Assembly: GCF_002777825.1 (NCBI RefSeq)
Contig: NZ_MEIR01000069.1
Coordinates: 1-44,597 of the forward strand
Direction: 5' to 3'
Length of the DNA: 44,597 nucleotides
DNA from: Snodgrassella alvi
GTDB taxonomy: Bacteria > Pseudomonadota > Gammaproteobacteria > Burkholderiales > Neisseriaceae
Position numbers and translations under genes: made by a program. Below are positions 7,183 through 16,860 of this stretch, in pieces. The notes under the pieces were generated by a model, which was not told the DNA's origin, did not search any database, and was given only the letters and a program-made list of their open reading frames with translations. The number at the start of each line of letters is the position of its first letter. Within the stretch, counting starts at the first letter, position 1.

Positions 7183-8652
7183 TTAATAGAAACCCAGAAT
7201 TTTCCACCATATACCACCGACAACAACAAATATCATCAGTTCAATTACGCTCATGATGAAACCCACTTTCCACCATTCACCCAAGGTAACGAAGCCAGAA
7301 CCGAATACCACTGGTGAAGTACCGGTAGCATAATGGGTAAGTGTCATCATGATGCTGGAGGCGGCAGCCATCATCAGCGCAAACAGCATCGGAGGTGCGC
7401 CTAGTGCCAGACCAGCAGAATAGAAGGCAGCAAACATGGCTGTGATATGTGCGGTGGTACTGGCAAACATATAGTGTGCATACATATAAGCCAGTAATAA
7501 CAGTGCACATGCACCCATCCAGCCCATGCCCAGACTACCAATACTGCTTTCCAGTACACCGGAGAACCAAGTAATCAGCCCCAGTTTATTCAGGAAAGTA
7601 GCCATCATTACCAGTGCAGCAAACCAAGTAATGGTATCCCATGCACTTTTTTCTTTCAGGATATCGTCCCAGCTTAATACACCGGTTAACAGCAATAGTG
7701 ACAAACCAATGAATGCAGTAGTGGTTGGGTCGACAGTAAAGGCTTTACCAAACAGCATGGCCGGAATACCTGCCCACAAAATCAGCAATACTGCAAAAAT
7801 ACCCAGCATGATTTTTTCATCACGGGTCATTGGTCCTTGTTCTTTCAGGCGCTCTTTAGCAAATGCAACCGCATTCGGAGTCTGCTTAATTTCAGGCGGA
7901 TACATCCAATATATAATCAGTGGCATCAGGAACATGGCTACCAGACCGGGCAATAACATGGCCAGCGCCCATGTACCCCAGGATAGATGAATATCATAGT
8001 TTGTTGCTTTGGCTACAAGATCCACAATTAATGGATTAGGCGCAGTAGCGGTAATAAACATGATTGAACTGATGGGATTGGCGTGGTAGTTTACTAGCGC
8101 AAGAAATTTACCCATGCGTTTTTCTGTACCTTTTTCCGGGTCAGAATCATAGCTGGATGCAATGGATTTCATGATTGGATGAATAATGCCACCACCACGG
8201 GCTGTATTACTTGGTGTAACCGGAGCCAGTAACAATTCCACTACGGCCAGACTATAGGCAACACCCAAGGTGCGTTTACCCCACAAACCAATAAACAGGT
8301 AGCCAACACGTGCGCCCAAGCCGGTTTTTAACAAACCACGTGAAATCATGATAGCCACACCGATCAGCCAAATCAGCGGATTACCGAAGCTGCTCAGGGC
8401 ATCATTCATGGCTTTGCTGGGGGTTTCTGCGGTGACTCCAGTTAATGCTACCAACATTATAGCAATAATGGATAGCGCGCCAATTGGCATGGCTTTGCCA
8501 ATAATGGCTGCAATCACGCCAACAAACATGGCCAATAAATGCCATGCCTGAGGTGAAACGCCTTCTGGTACCGGTATGGCAAACCAGATAATCAGGCTGA
8601 TTAACAGCGCTATGGCAGCGGGAATGGGTTTAAACCCAATTTTTACAGGCAT
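7183..8652 (-). CDS. DASS-family sodium/anion (di- or tricarboxylate) symporter
   Basis: A 489-aa inner membrane transporter of the SLC13/DASS (CitT, TtdT, 2-oxoglutarate/malate translocator) type. An N-terminal KPIPAAIALLISLIIWF segment is followed by many hydrophobic helices. The first substrate/sodium motif is PVTPSNTARGGGIIHP, and the second repeat has TATAPNPL and THYATGTSPVVFGSG. The reading frame is open back to 8835, but MPVKIGFKP at 8652 has TAGGAGT 8 bases upstream and matches the family start. Likely substrates are succinate, malate, tartrate, citrate or 2-oxoglutarate; the sequence alone does not say which. Together with lldD it suggests growth on organic acids. It is divergent from dnaK. 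Confidence 0.92.
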   Translation of the reverse strand: MPVKIGFKPIPAAIALLISLIIWFAIPVPEGVSPQAWHLLAMFVGVIAAIIGKAMPIGALSIIAIMLVALTGVTAETPSKAMNDALSSFGNPLIWLIGVAIMISRGLLKTGLGARVGYLFIGLWGKRTLGVAYSLAVVELLLAPVTPSNTARGGGIIHPIMKSIASSYDSDPEKGTEKRMGKFLALVNYHANPISSIMFITATAPNPLIVDLVAKATNYDIHLSWGTWALAMLLPGLVAMFLMPLIIYWMYPPEIKQTPNAVAFAKERLKEQGPMTRDEKIMLGIFAVLLILWAGIPAMLFGKAFTVDPTTTAFIGLSLLLLTGVLSWDDILKEKSAWDTITWFAALVMMATFLNKLGLITWFSGVLESSIGSLGMGWMGACALLLLAYMYAHYMFASTTAHITAMFAAFYSAGLALGAPPMLFALMMAAASSIMMTLTHYATGTSPVVFGSGFVTLGEWWKVGFIMSVIELMIFVVVGGIWWKILGFY

Positions 8653-8707
8653 ACAACATACTCCTAAATCATGAAGATATAGATACAGCCAGACAGAAAT
8701 CATTAAT

Positions 8708-8738
8708 ATTATAGAGTGATTGTAAACTCTTATTGCAA
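8708..8738 (-). promoter_or_regulatory. Possible promoter of the DASS transporter gene
   Basis: Minus-strand TTGCAA (8733-8738) and TATAAT (8708-8713) are separated by 19 bp, a little long. The -10 is perfect and lies about 55 bp before the ATG. An inverted repeat touches the -35 from upstream. Confidence 0.4.
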
Positions 8739-8779
8739 AATACCGTCTGATATAGCGCAAAAAAGTATCAGACGGTATT
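8739..8779. repeat. Perfect 14-bp inverted repeat with CGTCTGA core
   Basis: Arms 8739-8752 (AATACCGTCTGATA) and 8766-8779 are perfect complements around a 13-nt loop. Each arm contains ACCGTCTGAT, two mismatches from the Neisseria uptake core GCCGTCTGAA; paired inverted uptake words are common as terminators in Neisseria. No gene reads into it from either side, since it sits in the divergent gap before the DASS gene and dnaK. It could be an operator, an old terminator or a fossil paired uptake sequence. Confidence 0.7.
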
Positions 8780-8907
8780 GGCAAAAATAGAACGATTTTA
8801 CTGTTCAAGCCTGAATGAATATAACATATAACCATGTAAGCAAACGCTATTGATATTAAAGCAGACTTTTACCAAGCTATTATTTGGATAAAATTTGCAA
8901 AACTATG

Positions 8908-8935
8908 CTTGAAATCATCCCGGGCATACCCATTT
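8908..8935 (+). promoter_or_regulatory. Sigma-32 (RpoH) heat-shock promoter of dnaK
   Basis: CTTGAAA (8908-8914) is followed after 13 bp by ACCCATTT (8928-8935). The RpoH consensus is CTTGAAA, 11-16 bp, CCCCATNT, so the match is 7/7 and 7/8. The start point should fall near 8943, leaving a leader of about 98 nt before the dnaK ATG. Confidence 0.85.
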
Positions 8936-9040
8936 ACAATGCATTAGCAATAGTATAGCGGTGGTTTTGAACTACTGTATTTGCAGCCGTACGATAACGG
9001 CGCAAATTACGAAATTAAATTATTTGGAGATTTTTAAATT

Positions 9041-10975
9041 ATGGCAAAAGTAATCGGTATTGACCTGGGTACTACCAACTCTTGTGTTGCCATTTCCGAA
9101 GGCGGCCAGACTAAGGTAATAGAAAATGCTGAAGGTGCACGTACTACACCTTCTATTGTAGCTTATCTGGACGATAACGAAATTCTGGTAGGCGCCCCAG
9201 CCAAACGTCAGGCTGTAACCAACCCGAAAAACACTGTTTACGCAGTAAAACGTCTGATTGGCCGTAAATTCGATGATGCTGAAGTGCAGCGCGATATCAA
9301 ATCCATGCCTTTCCAGATTGTTAAGGCCAACAATAATGACGCTTGGGTAGAAGCGCATGGTGAAAAACTGTCACCTCCACAGGTTTCTGCTGAAGTATTG
9401 CGCAAAATGAAAAAAGCAGCTGAAGATTATTTGGGCGAAACAGTAACTGAAGCTGTGATTACCGTACCGGCCTATTTTAATGATAGCCAGCGTCAGGCTA
9501 CTAAAGATGCCGGCCGTATTGCTGGTCTGGACGTAAAACGTATTATTAATGAACCAACAGCTGCGGCTCTGGCTTTTGGTATGGATAAAGGTGAAAAAGG
9601 CGACCGCAAGATTGCCGTTTATGACCTTGGTGGTGGTACGTTTGATATTTCCATTATTGAAATCGCTGAAATTGATGGCGACAAACAGTTTGAAGTATTG
9701 GCCACTAATGGTGATACATTCCTCGGTGGTGAAGACTTTGACCAGCGTCTGATTAACTACATCATTGATGAATTCAAAAAAGATCAGGGCATCGACCTGA
9801 AAAATGATGTAATGGCCTTGCAACGTCTGAAAGAAGCTGCGGAAAAAGCCAAAATCGAACTGTCCAGCGGCCAGCAGACTGAAATCAACCTGCCTTACAT
9901 CACCATGGATGCTTCTGGTCCGAAACATTTGGCCATGAAAATTACCCGTGCCAAATTCGAAAGTCTGGTAGAAGACCTGATTACCCGCTCTATCGAACCT
10001 TGCCGCACCGCAATTAAAGATGCCGGTCTGAGTGTAAACGATATTAACGATGTGATTCTGGTAGGCGGTCAGAGCCGTATGCCGAAGGTACAGGAAGCGG
10101 TTAAAGACTTCTTTGGCAAAGAACCACGCCGTGACGTTAATCCGGATGAAGCCGTTGCTGTAGGTGCTGCGATTCAGGGTGCGGTACTGGCTGGTGACCG
10201 TAGCGACGTATTGTTGCTGGACGTAACGCCATTATCTCTGGGTATTGAAACCATGGGTGGTGTGATGACCAAACTCATCAATAAAAATACCACCATTCCT
10301 ACCAAGGCAACACAGACATTCTCTACCGCCGAAGACAACCAGAGTGCTGTAACCATCCATGTATTACAGGGCGAACGTGAACGTGCTTCTGCCAATAAGA
10401 GTCTGGGACAGTTTAATCTAGGTGATATTCCGCCAGCTCCGCGTGGTGTTCCACAGGTAGAAGTGACTTTTGACATTGACGCCAATGGTATTCTGCACGT
10501 ATCTGCTAAAGACAAAGGTACTGGCAAAGTAGCCAATATTACCATTCAGGCTTCTTCTGGCTTGAGTGAAGAAGAAATCGAACGCATGGTAAAAGATGCG
10601 GAGGCCAATGCTGAAGAAGACCGCAAGTTGGCTGAACTGGTAAGCAGCCGCAATCAGGCTGAAGCCCTGATTCACTCTGTACAGAAATCTCTAAGTGAAT
10701 ACGGCGACAAACTGGACGCTGCTGAGAAAGAAAAAATTGAAGCAGCCATCAAGGAAGCTGAAGAAGCTGTTAAGGGCGAAGATAAAGCTACTATTGATGC
10801 TAAAGCTGAGGCTTTGGGTACAGCTAGCCAGAAACTTGGCGAAATGATGTATGCTCAGGCACAGGCTGAAGGTCAGCAGGCTGGCGCTCAAGCAGAACAG
10901 CCACAAAACAAAGGCAACGACGATATCGTCGATGCTGAATTTGAAGAAGTAAAAGACAAAGAGAAAAAAGACTGA
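9041..10975 (+). CDS. dnaK: Chaperone protein DnaK (Hsp70)
   Basis: A 644-aa ATP-dependent cytoplasmic chaperone. The nucleotide-binding domain shows GIDLGTTNS (6-14), [14 protein letters not shown] and [11 protein letters not shown]. The hydrophobic linker [15 protein letters not shown] leads into the substrate-binding domain and a helical lid. The C-terminus carries the conserved EEV-like acidic tail ([17 protein letters not shown]). A good TTGGAGA ribosome site precedes the ATG. No dnaJ or grpE is adjacent, so it is a single-gene unit between a heat-shock promoter and its own terminator. Several long antisense open frames within it are composition artefacts. Confidence 0.99.
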   Translation: MAKVIGIDLGTTNSCVAISEGGQTKVIENAEGARTTPSIVAYLDDNEILVGAPAKRQAVTNPKNTVYAVKRLIGRKFDDAEVQRDIKSMPFQIVKANNNDAWVEAHGEKLSPPQVSAEVLRKMKKAAEDYLGETVTEAVITVPAYFNDSQRQATKDAGRIAGLDVKRIINEPTAAALAFGMDKGEKGDRKIAVYDLGGGTFDISIIEIAEIDGDKQFEVLATNGDTFLGGEDFDQRLINYIIDEFKKDQGIDLKNDVMALQRLKEAAEKAKIELSSGQQTEINLPYITMDASGPKHLAMKITRAKFESLVEDLITRSIEPCRTAIKDAGLSVNDINDVILVGGQSRMPKVQEAVKDFFGKEPRRDVNPDEAVAVGAAIQGAVLAGDRSDVLLLDVTPLSLGIETMGGVMTKLINKNTTIPTKATQTFSTAEDNQSAVTIHVLQGERERASANKSLGQFNLGDIPPAPRGVPQVEVTFDIDANGILHVSAKDKGTGKVANITIQASSGLSEEEIERMVKDAEANAEEDRKLAELVSSRNQAEALIHSVQKSLSEYGDKLDAAEKEKIEAAIKEAEEAVKGEDKATIDAKAEALGTASQKLGEMMYAQAQAEGQQAGAQAEQPQNKGNDDIVDAEFEEVKDKEKKD

Positions 10976-10995
10976 TTTTTTCTCCTTACATGTAC

Positions 10996-11022
10996 AACCC
11001 CACTTACGAGTGGGGTTTTATT
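10996..11022 (+). terminator. dnaK terminator
   Basis: AACCCCAC (10996-11003), loop TTACGA, GTGGGGTT (11010-11017), then a T-rich run. Confidence 0.92.
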
Positions 11023-11054
11023 TTATGGATGATTTGTAACAGAAAAAGCCTATT

Positions 11055-11192
11055 TTATCTGACCAATTGCTCAGGCAGATAAGAACGATTACTTTCATCC
11101 AGATATTTTTGGTGTTCAAACCACAGTTTTGGTATTGCTGTCTGCCAGTATTTTTTACACAGATGAATACATATATGGACAGATACTACCAT
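11055..11192 (-). CDS. Possible 45-aa protein or gene remnant
   Basis: A short minus-strand frame from ATG 11192 to TAA 11055. Its C-terminal part looks protein-like (KLWFEHQKYLDESNRSYLPEQLVR) with ordinary codon choice. No Shine-Dalgarno sequence is visible, and the N-terminal half (VVSVHICIHLC) is less convincing. It could be a small cytoplasmic protein or the tail of a decayed gene. I do not recognise a family. It would converge on the dnaK terminator. Confidence 0.3.
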   Translation of the reverse strand: MVVSVHICIHLCKKYWQTAIPKLWFEHQKYLDESNRSYLPEQLVR

Positions 11193-11284
11193 TATATCTG
11201 TAAAAAAACTAACATGTTAGGAGGCTGGCCGTTACAATAATCATACCAATTATTTACAACAAAGCAATTCTACTGGAGCAGAAG

Positions 11285-11452
11285 ATGGACTTTTATATTT
11301 TGCTAATCCTACTGGGCATCTGTTGTGCCATATTAACGGCTGGATTTTGTGGACGTACGCAGCGTTGGGGACCTTGGACAATGCTGATTGGCATTAGCTG
11401 TCTGCTGCTTCTGATTATGGTGATGATTTATAAACTGTCACGTGTTGTCTGA
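11285..11452 (+). CDS. Small two-helix membrane protein (55 aa)
   Basis: ATG at 11285 preceded by TGGAGCAGAAG (GGAG, 6-nt spacing), TGA at 11450-11452. The product begins MDFYILLILLGICCAILTAG and ends LLLIMVMIYKLSRVV. It has two hydrophobic helices joined by a short polar loop with FCGRTQRWGPW. The good ribosome site, charge pattern and lack of rare codons favour a real gene. No family is recognised. It lies alone between dnaK and lldD; a role at the inner membrane is the only inference possible. Confidence 0.65.
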   Translation: MDFYILLILLGICCAILTAGFCGRTQRWGPWTMLIGISCLLLLIMVMIYKLSRVV

Positions 11453-11622
11453 TTATTGGCAGCCCTCTACCAGTTTGCTGTCCATTCAGGCAGACAACTT
11501 AACTAGTTTAAATGCAGACAGAAATCAATGACAATGATTACAACCAGATAGAATTGATGTATAACTTTATCTTGTCCAGTTAATACTATTCCCACTAAGA
11601 AAATTTGAAAATAGGTAACCAC

Positions 11623-12792
11623 ATGCAAAAAAAATTAAGCAAAATGACATGTATCGAAGATTTGCGCAAAGTTGCTAAGCGCAAAGTACCGAAAATGTTT
11701 TACGATTATGCCGATACCGGTTCGTGGACAGAATCTACCTATCATGCCAATAGTGATGATTTTCAAGGTATTAAGCTACGTCAGCGCGTACTGACGGATA
11801 TGACCGGCCGTACACTAGAAACAACGATGGTAGGACAGCAAGTAAAAATGCCTGTGGCACTGGCACCTACGGGATTAACCGGTATGCAACATGCTGATGG
11901 CGAGATTCTGGCGGCACGGGCGGCAGAAAAATTTGGTGTACCATTCACCCTGTCCACCATGTCTGTCTGCTCCATCGAGGATGTTGCAGAAAACACCAGC
12001 GCCCCTTTTTGGTTTCAACTGTATGTGATGCGTGATCGTGAATTTATGCGCGATCTGATTCGCCGTGCTCAAGCCGCACAATGCTCCGCGCTGGTGGTTA
12101 CTGCTGATTTACAGGTACTAGGACAAAGACATAAAGACATTAAAAATGGCCTGTCTACACCTCCTAAACCAACCCTGCGCAACTGGATGAATCTGGCTAC
12201 CAAACCAGAATGGTGTCTGGCCATGCTGAATACTCAGCGTCGCACTTTCCGCAACATCGTTGGCCATACCAAAGGTGTTGCTGACATGACCTCACTGTCC
12301 TCATGGACATCTGAACAATTTGACCCGCGTCTGAGCTGGAAAGACATAGAGGAAATCAAGGATTTATGGGGTGGAAAACTGATTATCAAAGGTATCTTGG
12401 ATGCTGAAGATGCTGAAATGGCAGTGAAATCTGGTGCAGATGCGATTGTGGTATCCAATCATGGCGGCCGCCAGCTAGATGGTGCACCCTCTACTATCCA
12501 TGCTTTACCCAATATTGTCTCTGCGGTAGGTAATAATATTGAAGTTTGGCTGGACAGTGGTATCCGCAGTGGTCAGGACGTTCTCAAAGCCATTGCCATG
12601 GGTGCCAAAGGTACATTGATTGGTCGAGCATTCCTATATGGTCTGGGCGCATATGGTGAAGACGGAGTAAAACGCGCATTAGAAATTATTTATGATGAAA
12701 TGGATACTACCATGGCCTTTACTGGACATACTGATATTAAAACCGTCAATACGGATATTTTGATACCCGGTACTTATCCTGTTGCCAGATAA
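11623..12792 (+). CDS. lldD: L-lactate dehydrogenase (quinone), FMN-dependent
   Basis: A 389-aa FMN alpha-hydroxyacid oxidase-family enzyme (TIM barrel) that oxidises L-lactate to pyruvate at the inner face of the membrane, feeding electrons to quinone. The N-terminus has CIEDLRKVAKRKVPKMFYDY with the conserved Tyr. The FMN/substrate region is ALAPTGLTGMQHADGE. The catalytic signature SNHGGRQLDGAP has His280 and Arg283 (numbered from this start). The frame opens with a TTG at 11605, but the ATG at 11623 has AGGT 6 bases upstream and gives the usual length. It stands alone with its own terminator and fits an organic-acid-based metabolism. Confidence 0.92.
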   Translation: MQKKLSKMTCIEDLRKVAKRKVPKMFYDYADTGSWTESTYHANSDDFQGIKLRQRVLTDMTGRTLETTMVGQQVKMPVALAPTGLTGMQHADGEILAARAAEKFGVPFTLSTMSVCSIEDVAENTSAPFWFQLYVMRDREFMRDLIRRAQAAQCSALVVTADLQVLGQRHKDIKNGLSTPPKPTLRNWMNLATKPEWCLAMLNTQRRTFRNIVGHTKGVADMTSLSSWTSEQFDPRLSWKDIEEIKDLWGGKLIIKGILDAEDAEMAVKSGADAIVVSNHGGRQLDGAPSTIHALPNIVSAVGNNIEVWLDSGIRSGQDVLKAIAMGAKGTLIGRAFLYGLGAYGEDGVKRALEIIYDEMDTTMAFTGHTDIKTVNTDILIPGTYPVAR

Positions 12793-12818
12793 ATTCATCT
12801 AACCCAAACAACATTTAG

Positions 12819-12849
12819 GGCTATTTGTTTCAAACAAATAGCCTTTTTT
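12819..12849 (+). terminator. lldD terminator
   Basis: GGCTATTTGTTT (12819-12830) and its complement (12832-12843) form a stem with a short loop at TTCA, followed by TTTTTT. Confidence 0.9.
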
Positions 12850-12971
12850 ATTGATACAGGCCGCTAATACATCTTATGGCAATATTTACTAGCGATTTTC
12901 ACATACAGGAACAGGTGACAAAGCTTCTATAGCCAGCTATGCTTGCCTTTTTGATTGCAGATTAAATTGTT

Positions 12972-15251
12972 ATGAACATCACTGAGAAAATTGCTTCAGA
13001 ACTGAATGTTGCTTCTGCACGGATTCAGGCTGCGATTGACTTGCTGGATGATGGCGCCACTGTACCGTTTGTGGCACGTTACCGCAAAGAAGCTACTGGA
13101 GGTCTGGATGATACTCAACTACGTACCCTTGCTGAACGCCTACAATACCTGCGTGAATTACAGGAACGCAAACAGACAGTACTATCCAGCATTGAAGAAC
13201 AGGGCAAACTCACTGATGAATTGCGGCAGACCATAGCAGCAGTTGATAACAAAACTGCATTGGAAGATATTTATCTTCCCTTTAAACCCAAACGCCGTAC
13301 TAAAGCCCAGATTGCCCGCGAGCATGGGCTGGCACCACTAGCTGAAGCTCTACTCACTCAGCCAGACCTGAATCCGGAAAGCGCCGCACAAAGCTATCTG
13401 AACGACAACGTAGCCGACAGCAAGGCGGCGCTGGATGGCGCGCGTGCAATTTTGATGGAACAATTTGCTGAAGATGCCAATCTAATTGGGCGCTTACGTG
13501 ATAAATTGTGGCGTGAAGGAGAAATCCATGCCACGATACTCGAAGGTCAGGAAAGTGTCGGCGAGAAATTCAAAGACTACTTTAATCACCGCGAACTGAT
13601 TCACAGTATGCCCAGTCACCGTGCACTGGCCATATTGCGCGGCCGCAATGAAGGTATACTGGCACTCAGTCTGAAATACCAGCCAGATGACACCCCACTG
13701 AGCGAACAGAGTATTTACGAACAACTGATTGCGCAACAGTTCGGCATTGCTGATATGGGACGTGCAGCCGACCGCTGGTTACGTGACACCGTACGCCTGA
13801 GCTGGCGTGCCAAAATCTTCCTGTCACTGGAACTGGAAGCGCTGAACCGACTAAAAGAAAATGCAGATCAGGCTGCCATTAGCGTTTTTGCCCAGAACCT
13901 GAAAGATTTACTGCTGGCCGCACCGGCCGGCCGTCTTACCACCATCGGGCTTGACCCCGGCATCCGTACTGGTGTGAAGGTAGCAGTAGTTGACGATACT
14001 GGCAAGCTGCTGGAAACCGCCACCATCTACCCGCATCAACCGCGTAACGACTGGAAAGGCGCACTAACCATACTGATGCATCTGGTTAAACAGTATAAAG
14101 TTCGGCTGATTGCCATCGGCAACGGTACCGCCAGCCGAGAAACCGACAAACTGGCCGGTGAGCTGATTCGCACCCTGCCCGATTACCACCTGCAAAAAAT
14201 TGTTGTCTCCGAAGCTGGCGCATCTGTTTATTCCGCTTCGGCTCTGGCAGCCAAAGAATTTCCCGATTTGGATGTTAGCCTGCGTGGAGCTGTTTCTATT
14301 GCCCGCCGCCTGCAAGACCCACTGGCTGAGTTAGTTAAAATCGACCCTAAGTCCATTGGCGTTGGCCAGTATCAGCATGATGTTAACCAAAGCCAGCTAG
14401 CCAAAAGCCTGGATGCTGTAGTTGAAGACTGTGTGAATGCAGTGGGTGTAGATGTTAATACCGCCTCAGTTGCGTTACTCGCGCGTATTTCTGGCTTGAA
14501 CAACACACTGGCACAGAATATTGTCAGCTATCGCGACCAAAATGGCGCTTTCTCCAATCGCAAGACTCTGCTCAAAGTACCTCGTCTAGGTAGCAAAACC
14601 TTCGAACAGGCAGCCGGCTTTCTGCGTATTCAGGGCGGAGATGAACCACTGGATGCCAGTGCCGTCCATCCCGAAAGTTATCCCATCGTTGCCAGAATGC
14701 TCCAGACAACGCAACTGCGTGCCGACCAGCTCATTGGCAACCGCAGCGTGCTTAAGGCACTGAAACCTGCCGATTACATCGATGCCAATGTGGGGCTGCC
14801 TACCATTAACGACATTCTGGCCGAACTGGAAAAACCCGGCCGCGATCCACGTGGTGAATTTCAAACCGCCACCTTTGCCGACGGTGTGGAAGACATTACC
14901 GACCTTCAGCCCGGCATGATACTTGAAGGCGTAGTCAGCAATGTGGCTGCATTTGGCGCCTTTGTTAATATTGGTGTCCATCAGGACGGACTGGTACATG
15001 TTTCCGCACTGGCCGACCGTTACATTGCCGACCCGCGCGATATTGTTAAAGCCGGTGATGTTGTTAAGGTTAAAGTAATCGAAGTTGATGTACTGCGCAA
15101 ACGTATTGCTCTGTCCATGCGTCTGAATGACGATGCCCAGACAACATCTCAACGAAACGAACGCCCGCGCAGACAGAATGGCAAAACGCCACACAAACCC
15201 AATAGTGCAGATAATGCCATGGCTGCAGCCTTTGCCCGTTTGAAACAGTAA
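12972..15251 (+). CDS. tex: Tex-family RNA-binding transcription accessory protein
   Basis: A 759-aa cytoplasmic nucleic-acid-binding protein. The N-terminal helical Tex domain has [19 protein letters not shown] YqgF/RuvC-like fold starts at [12 protein letters not shown] (about residue 325). Helix-hairpin-helix repeats around [18 protein letters not shown] follow, and a C-terminal S1 domain spans about 640-720 ([21 protein letters not shown]). The order and length match Tex of Bordetella and Neisseria. A basic, Asn/Arg-rich tail follows the S1 domain. The exact role is unsettled even in model species; effects on transcription and toxin expression are reported. It is monocistronic with a terminator shared with the convergent lipoprotein gene. 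Confidence 0.96.
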   Translation: MNITEKIASELNVASARIQAAIDLLDDGATVPFVARYRKEATGGLDDTQLRTLAERLQYLRELQERKQTVLSSIEEQGKLTDELRQTIAAVDNKTALEDIYLPFKPKRRTKAQIAREHGLAPLAEALLTQPDLNPESAAQSYLNDNVADSKAALDGARAILMEQFAEDANLIGRLRDKLWREGEIHATILEGQESVGEKFKDYFNHRELIHSMPSHRALAILRGRNEGILALSLKYQPDDTPLSEQSIYEQLIAQQFGIADMGRAADRWLRDTVRLSWRAKIFLSLELEALNRLKENADQAAISVFAQNLKDLLLAAPAGRLTTIGLDPGIRTGVKVAVVDDTGKLLETATIYPHQPRNDWKGALTILMHLVKQYKVRLIAIGNGTASRETDKLAGELIRTLPDYHLQKIVVSEAGASVYSASALAAKEFPDLDVSLRGAVSIARRLQDPLAELVKIDPKSIGVGQYQHDVNQSQLAKSLDAVVEDCVNAVGVDVNTASVALLARISGLNNTLAQNIVSYRDQNGAFSNRKTLLKVPRLGSKTFEQAAGFLRIQGGDEPLDASAVHPESYPIVARMLQTTQLRADQLIGNRSVLKALKPADYIDANVGLPTINDILAELEKPGRDPRGEFQTATFADGVEDITDLQPGMILEGVVSNVAAFGAFVNIGVHQDGLVHVSALADRYIADPRDIVKAGDVVKVKVIEVDVLRKRIALSMRLNDDAQTTSQRNERPRRQNGKTPHKPNSADNAMAAAFARLKQ

Positions 15252-15276
15252 CAACACAACGGTAATCAAATAACAT

Positions 15277-15306
15277 CAGAGGGCGCATTAACTGCGCCCT
15301 CTGTTT
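15277..15306. terminator. Shared terminator between convergent tex and the lipoprotein gene
   Basis: Perfect 11-bp GC-rich arms 15277-15287 and 15293-15303 with a 5-nt loop. Short T-rich tails on both sides suit use from both strands. Confidence 0.85.
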
Positions 15307-15326
15307 ATGACAACCAGACATTACAT

Positions 15327-15767
15327 CTAGTGACAATCCTTGCCAGAAAGCAACACACTCACCTGCGAATGATCCTGAAAAGTATAAACATATACAAAAT
15401 CAAACCCGCCCAGCAACATACGCCGGGTTAGCGGCTGGCGGCAACTCTGCTGTAAATCCTTTTTTACCGATTCCACATTGAAATTATTCTGATTACGCTT
15501 GCTATCGAGCACCGTATACGAATAATAAATTGTCTGGTTATGCCGTACTGCTGCGTTAAACATAATCTGGTTATGCTTCTGCGGCAGCTTCTTCTGTAAC
15601 GCCAGCAACTGTTGGTCAACAGATGTTGTCAACGCCGGGTCAATCGCCAGCGGCATATGCGCAGGTTGGCTGGCTGCTTCAGATGAAGTAGTGGCTGAAT
15701 CCGCTGTTTGCTGGTTACAGCCGGCCAGCAAACACAGGCAGAATAGCACACAGAATATTTTTTTCAT
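15327..15767 (-). CDS. Hypothetical lipoprotein
   Basis: A 146-aa protein with a type II signal peptide: MKKIFCVLFCLCLLAGC, where LAGC is the lipobox and Cys17 the expected lipidated residue. A Ser/Ala/Thr-rich linker (about 18-40) precedes a small mixed domain with two Cys (QQSCRQP and GKDCH) that could pair. The final part (FDFVYVYTFQDHSQVSVLLSGKDC) looks like beta strands. No named family is recognised. Anchoring in the inner or outer membrane, facing the periplasm, is inferred. It converges with tex. Confidence 0.75.
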   Translation of the reverse strand: MKKIFCVLFCLCLLAGCNQQTADSATTSSEAASQPAHMPLAIDPALTTSVDQQLLALQKKLPQKHNQIMFNAAVRHNQTIYYSYTVLDSKRNQNNFNVESVKKDLQQSCRQPLTRRMLLGGFDFVYVYTFQDHSQVSVLLSGKDCH

Positions 15768-15881
15768 GATTTACACTTTCAGCGCAAATAGTAGGCAAGT
15801 TATCCAGTAGTACCTGTAAATTCTACCGTACACCCCTTAAATCTATTCCAGATAACCAGAAAATAGTGTAACACGCCTAGA

Positions 15882-16583
15882 CTAATTTTCTACCTGTTTA
15901 ATGACATTATTTAGATCATCCATTTTCAGGTTTGTACGCAAATATTCCTCGTCCTCAGGCAGCACAATTTCTATCGATTGCTTGCCCTCAAACGCCAGCT
16001 CAGCCTTACTGGCCATAAAATCAATTACATGCCCGCCCAGTTTACGCGTAGTATCAATAAAATGTAGATGAAAACCGGCTACCGATAACTCTTTGAAAAA
16101 TTCCGGTGTCCAGAAACCAATTAATGTACCGCTTACATCCTTTACACTATCTACTACCTGCTGTTCAAATACCTTTACTACAGACGGATAAGGTTTCTGC
16201 TGCGCAAACGGACGGCGGATTTTCAGCTTATTAAAGCGGCCACTGATTTTTACGGCTATAAATACATTATCCAGTGGCAAGTAGTGCGCCAGATGTGTAT
16301 ACAGATTATCTTTACTCACATCGGTGATATCCACTACTTTATCCGGCTGAAAGGTCGTTATCTGTAAAAATGGCAAAAGCTCATCATCACCCATCACCTT
16401 TACCGCTTTATCACCGTCTGCTTCCAGAAAATCCTTATCAATAACTACCTCACCGGCAAGTGCATGCGAGCAGCCCAAACCAAAATCACCATGTTTCTTT
16501 GCTTCCTCAACACTGAACACCCCATCAAATAACCCTGCCATCAATGCATTAATTGTTGAAAACTGCACGATTACCTTCTTCAT
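15882..16583 (-). CDS. budA: Alpha-acetolactate decarboxylase
   Basis: A 233-aa zinc enzyme converting (S)-2-acetolactate to (R)-acetoin and CO2 in the cytoplasm. The family start FSTINALMAGLFDGVFSVEE is followed by KKHGDFGLGC. The zinc-binding FHLHFIDTTRKLGGHV stretch (about residues 170-185) supplies the His ligands, and GTLIGFWTPEFF matches the family's conserved GTxxGFxTPE. Length is normal. No acetolactate synthase gene (alsS/budB) is next to it, so it may serve overflow from valine synthesis or pyruvate disposal. That fits with LldD-derived pyruvate, though this link is only an inference. Confidence 0.92.
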   Translation of the reverse strand: MKKVIVQFSTINALMAGLFDGVFSVEEAKKHGDFGLGCSHALAGEVVIDKDFLEADGDKAVKVMGDDELLPFLQITTFQPDKVVDITDVSKDNLYTHLAHYLPLDNVFIAVKISGRFNKLKIRRPFAQQKPYPSVVKVFEQQVVDSVKDVSGTLIGFWTPEFFKELSVAGFHLHFIDTTRKLGGHVIDFMASKAELAFEGKQSIEIVLPEDEEYLRTNLKMDDLNNVIKQVEN

Positions 16584-16860
16584 TTCTGTCTACTCCAGCA
16601 GAAAATTCTAAATTATTTACATATTAATATATTCTATATTACACCTTAAATTAATATATTTTTAGCTGTTTCTTACCTCAGCCTGATTTAATCCCAGAAG
16701 TTTTAAAGACGCCATAAACAACAAATTGCCCTGACAGATAGCTCCCATAAGTACTGCTGTATACGAAACAGCAGTGCCGATACTGTTATGGTATGAGCAA
16801 TTTTGATTCTGGCTATGATTTAGACTAGCGCAATCAACCAACCGCTCTCACAAGCAACCC
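16584..16860. other. AT-rich gap between budA and the YnfA remnant
   Basis: No gene seen. It holds the budA 5' region (very AT-rich, 16600-16670) and an 8-bp perfect hairpin ACTGCTGT/ACAGCAGT (16753-16760 and 16768-16775) with no T-tract. Confidence 0.6.

Larger units (their letters stand above)
8653..9040. other. Divergent regulatory gap between the DASS gene and dnaK
   Basis: 388 bp without a convincing gene. It holds the possible DASS promoter, the inverted repeat at 8739-8779, the sigma-32-type promoter at 8908-8935 and a roughly 100-nt dnaK leader. An open frame across its left part (to 8835) is only the unused upstream extension of the transporter gene. Confidence 0.8.

Noticed and set aside
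6997-7317. 106-aa plus-strand frame across the riboswitch and DASS 3' end
   Set aside because: It runs through the riboswitch and a terminator on the opposite strand; not a plausible gene.
7526-7990. 154-aa plus-strand frame opposite the DASS gene
   Set aside because: Complement of membrane-helix codons of the transporter; no start signal and no recognisable fold.
9371-9928. 185-aa minus-strand frame inside dnaK
   Set aside because: Antisense to a certain gene; no ribosome site. Long antisense frames in dnaK are a known artefact of its codon use.
14586-15269. 227-aa minus-strand frame inside tex
   Set aside because: Fully antisense to the S1 and HhH part of tex; composition is odd (Gly/Asn/His rich) and no family signature is visible.
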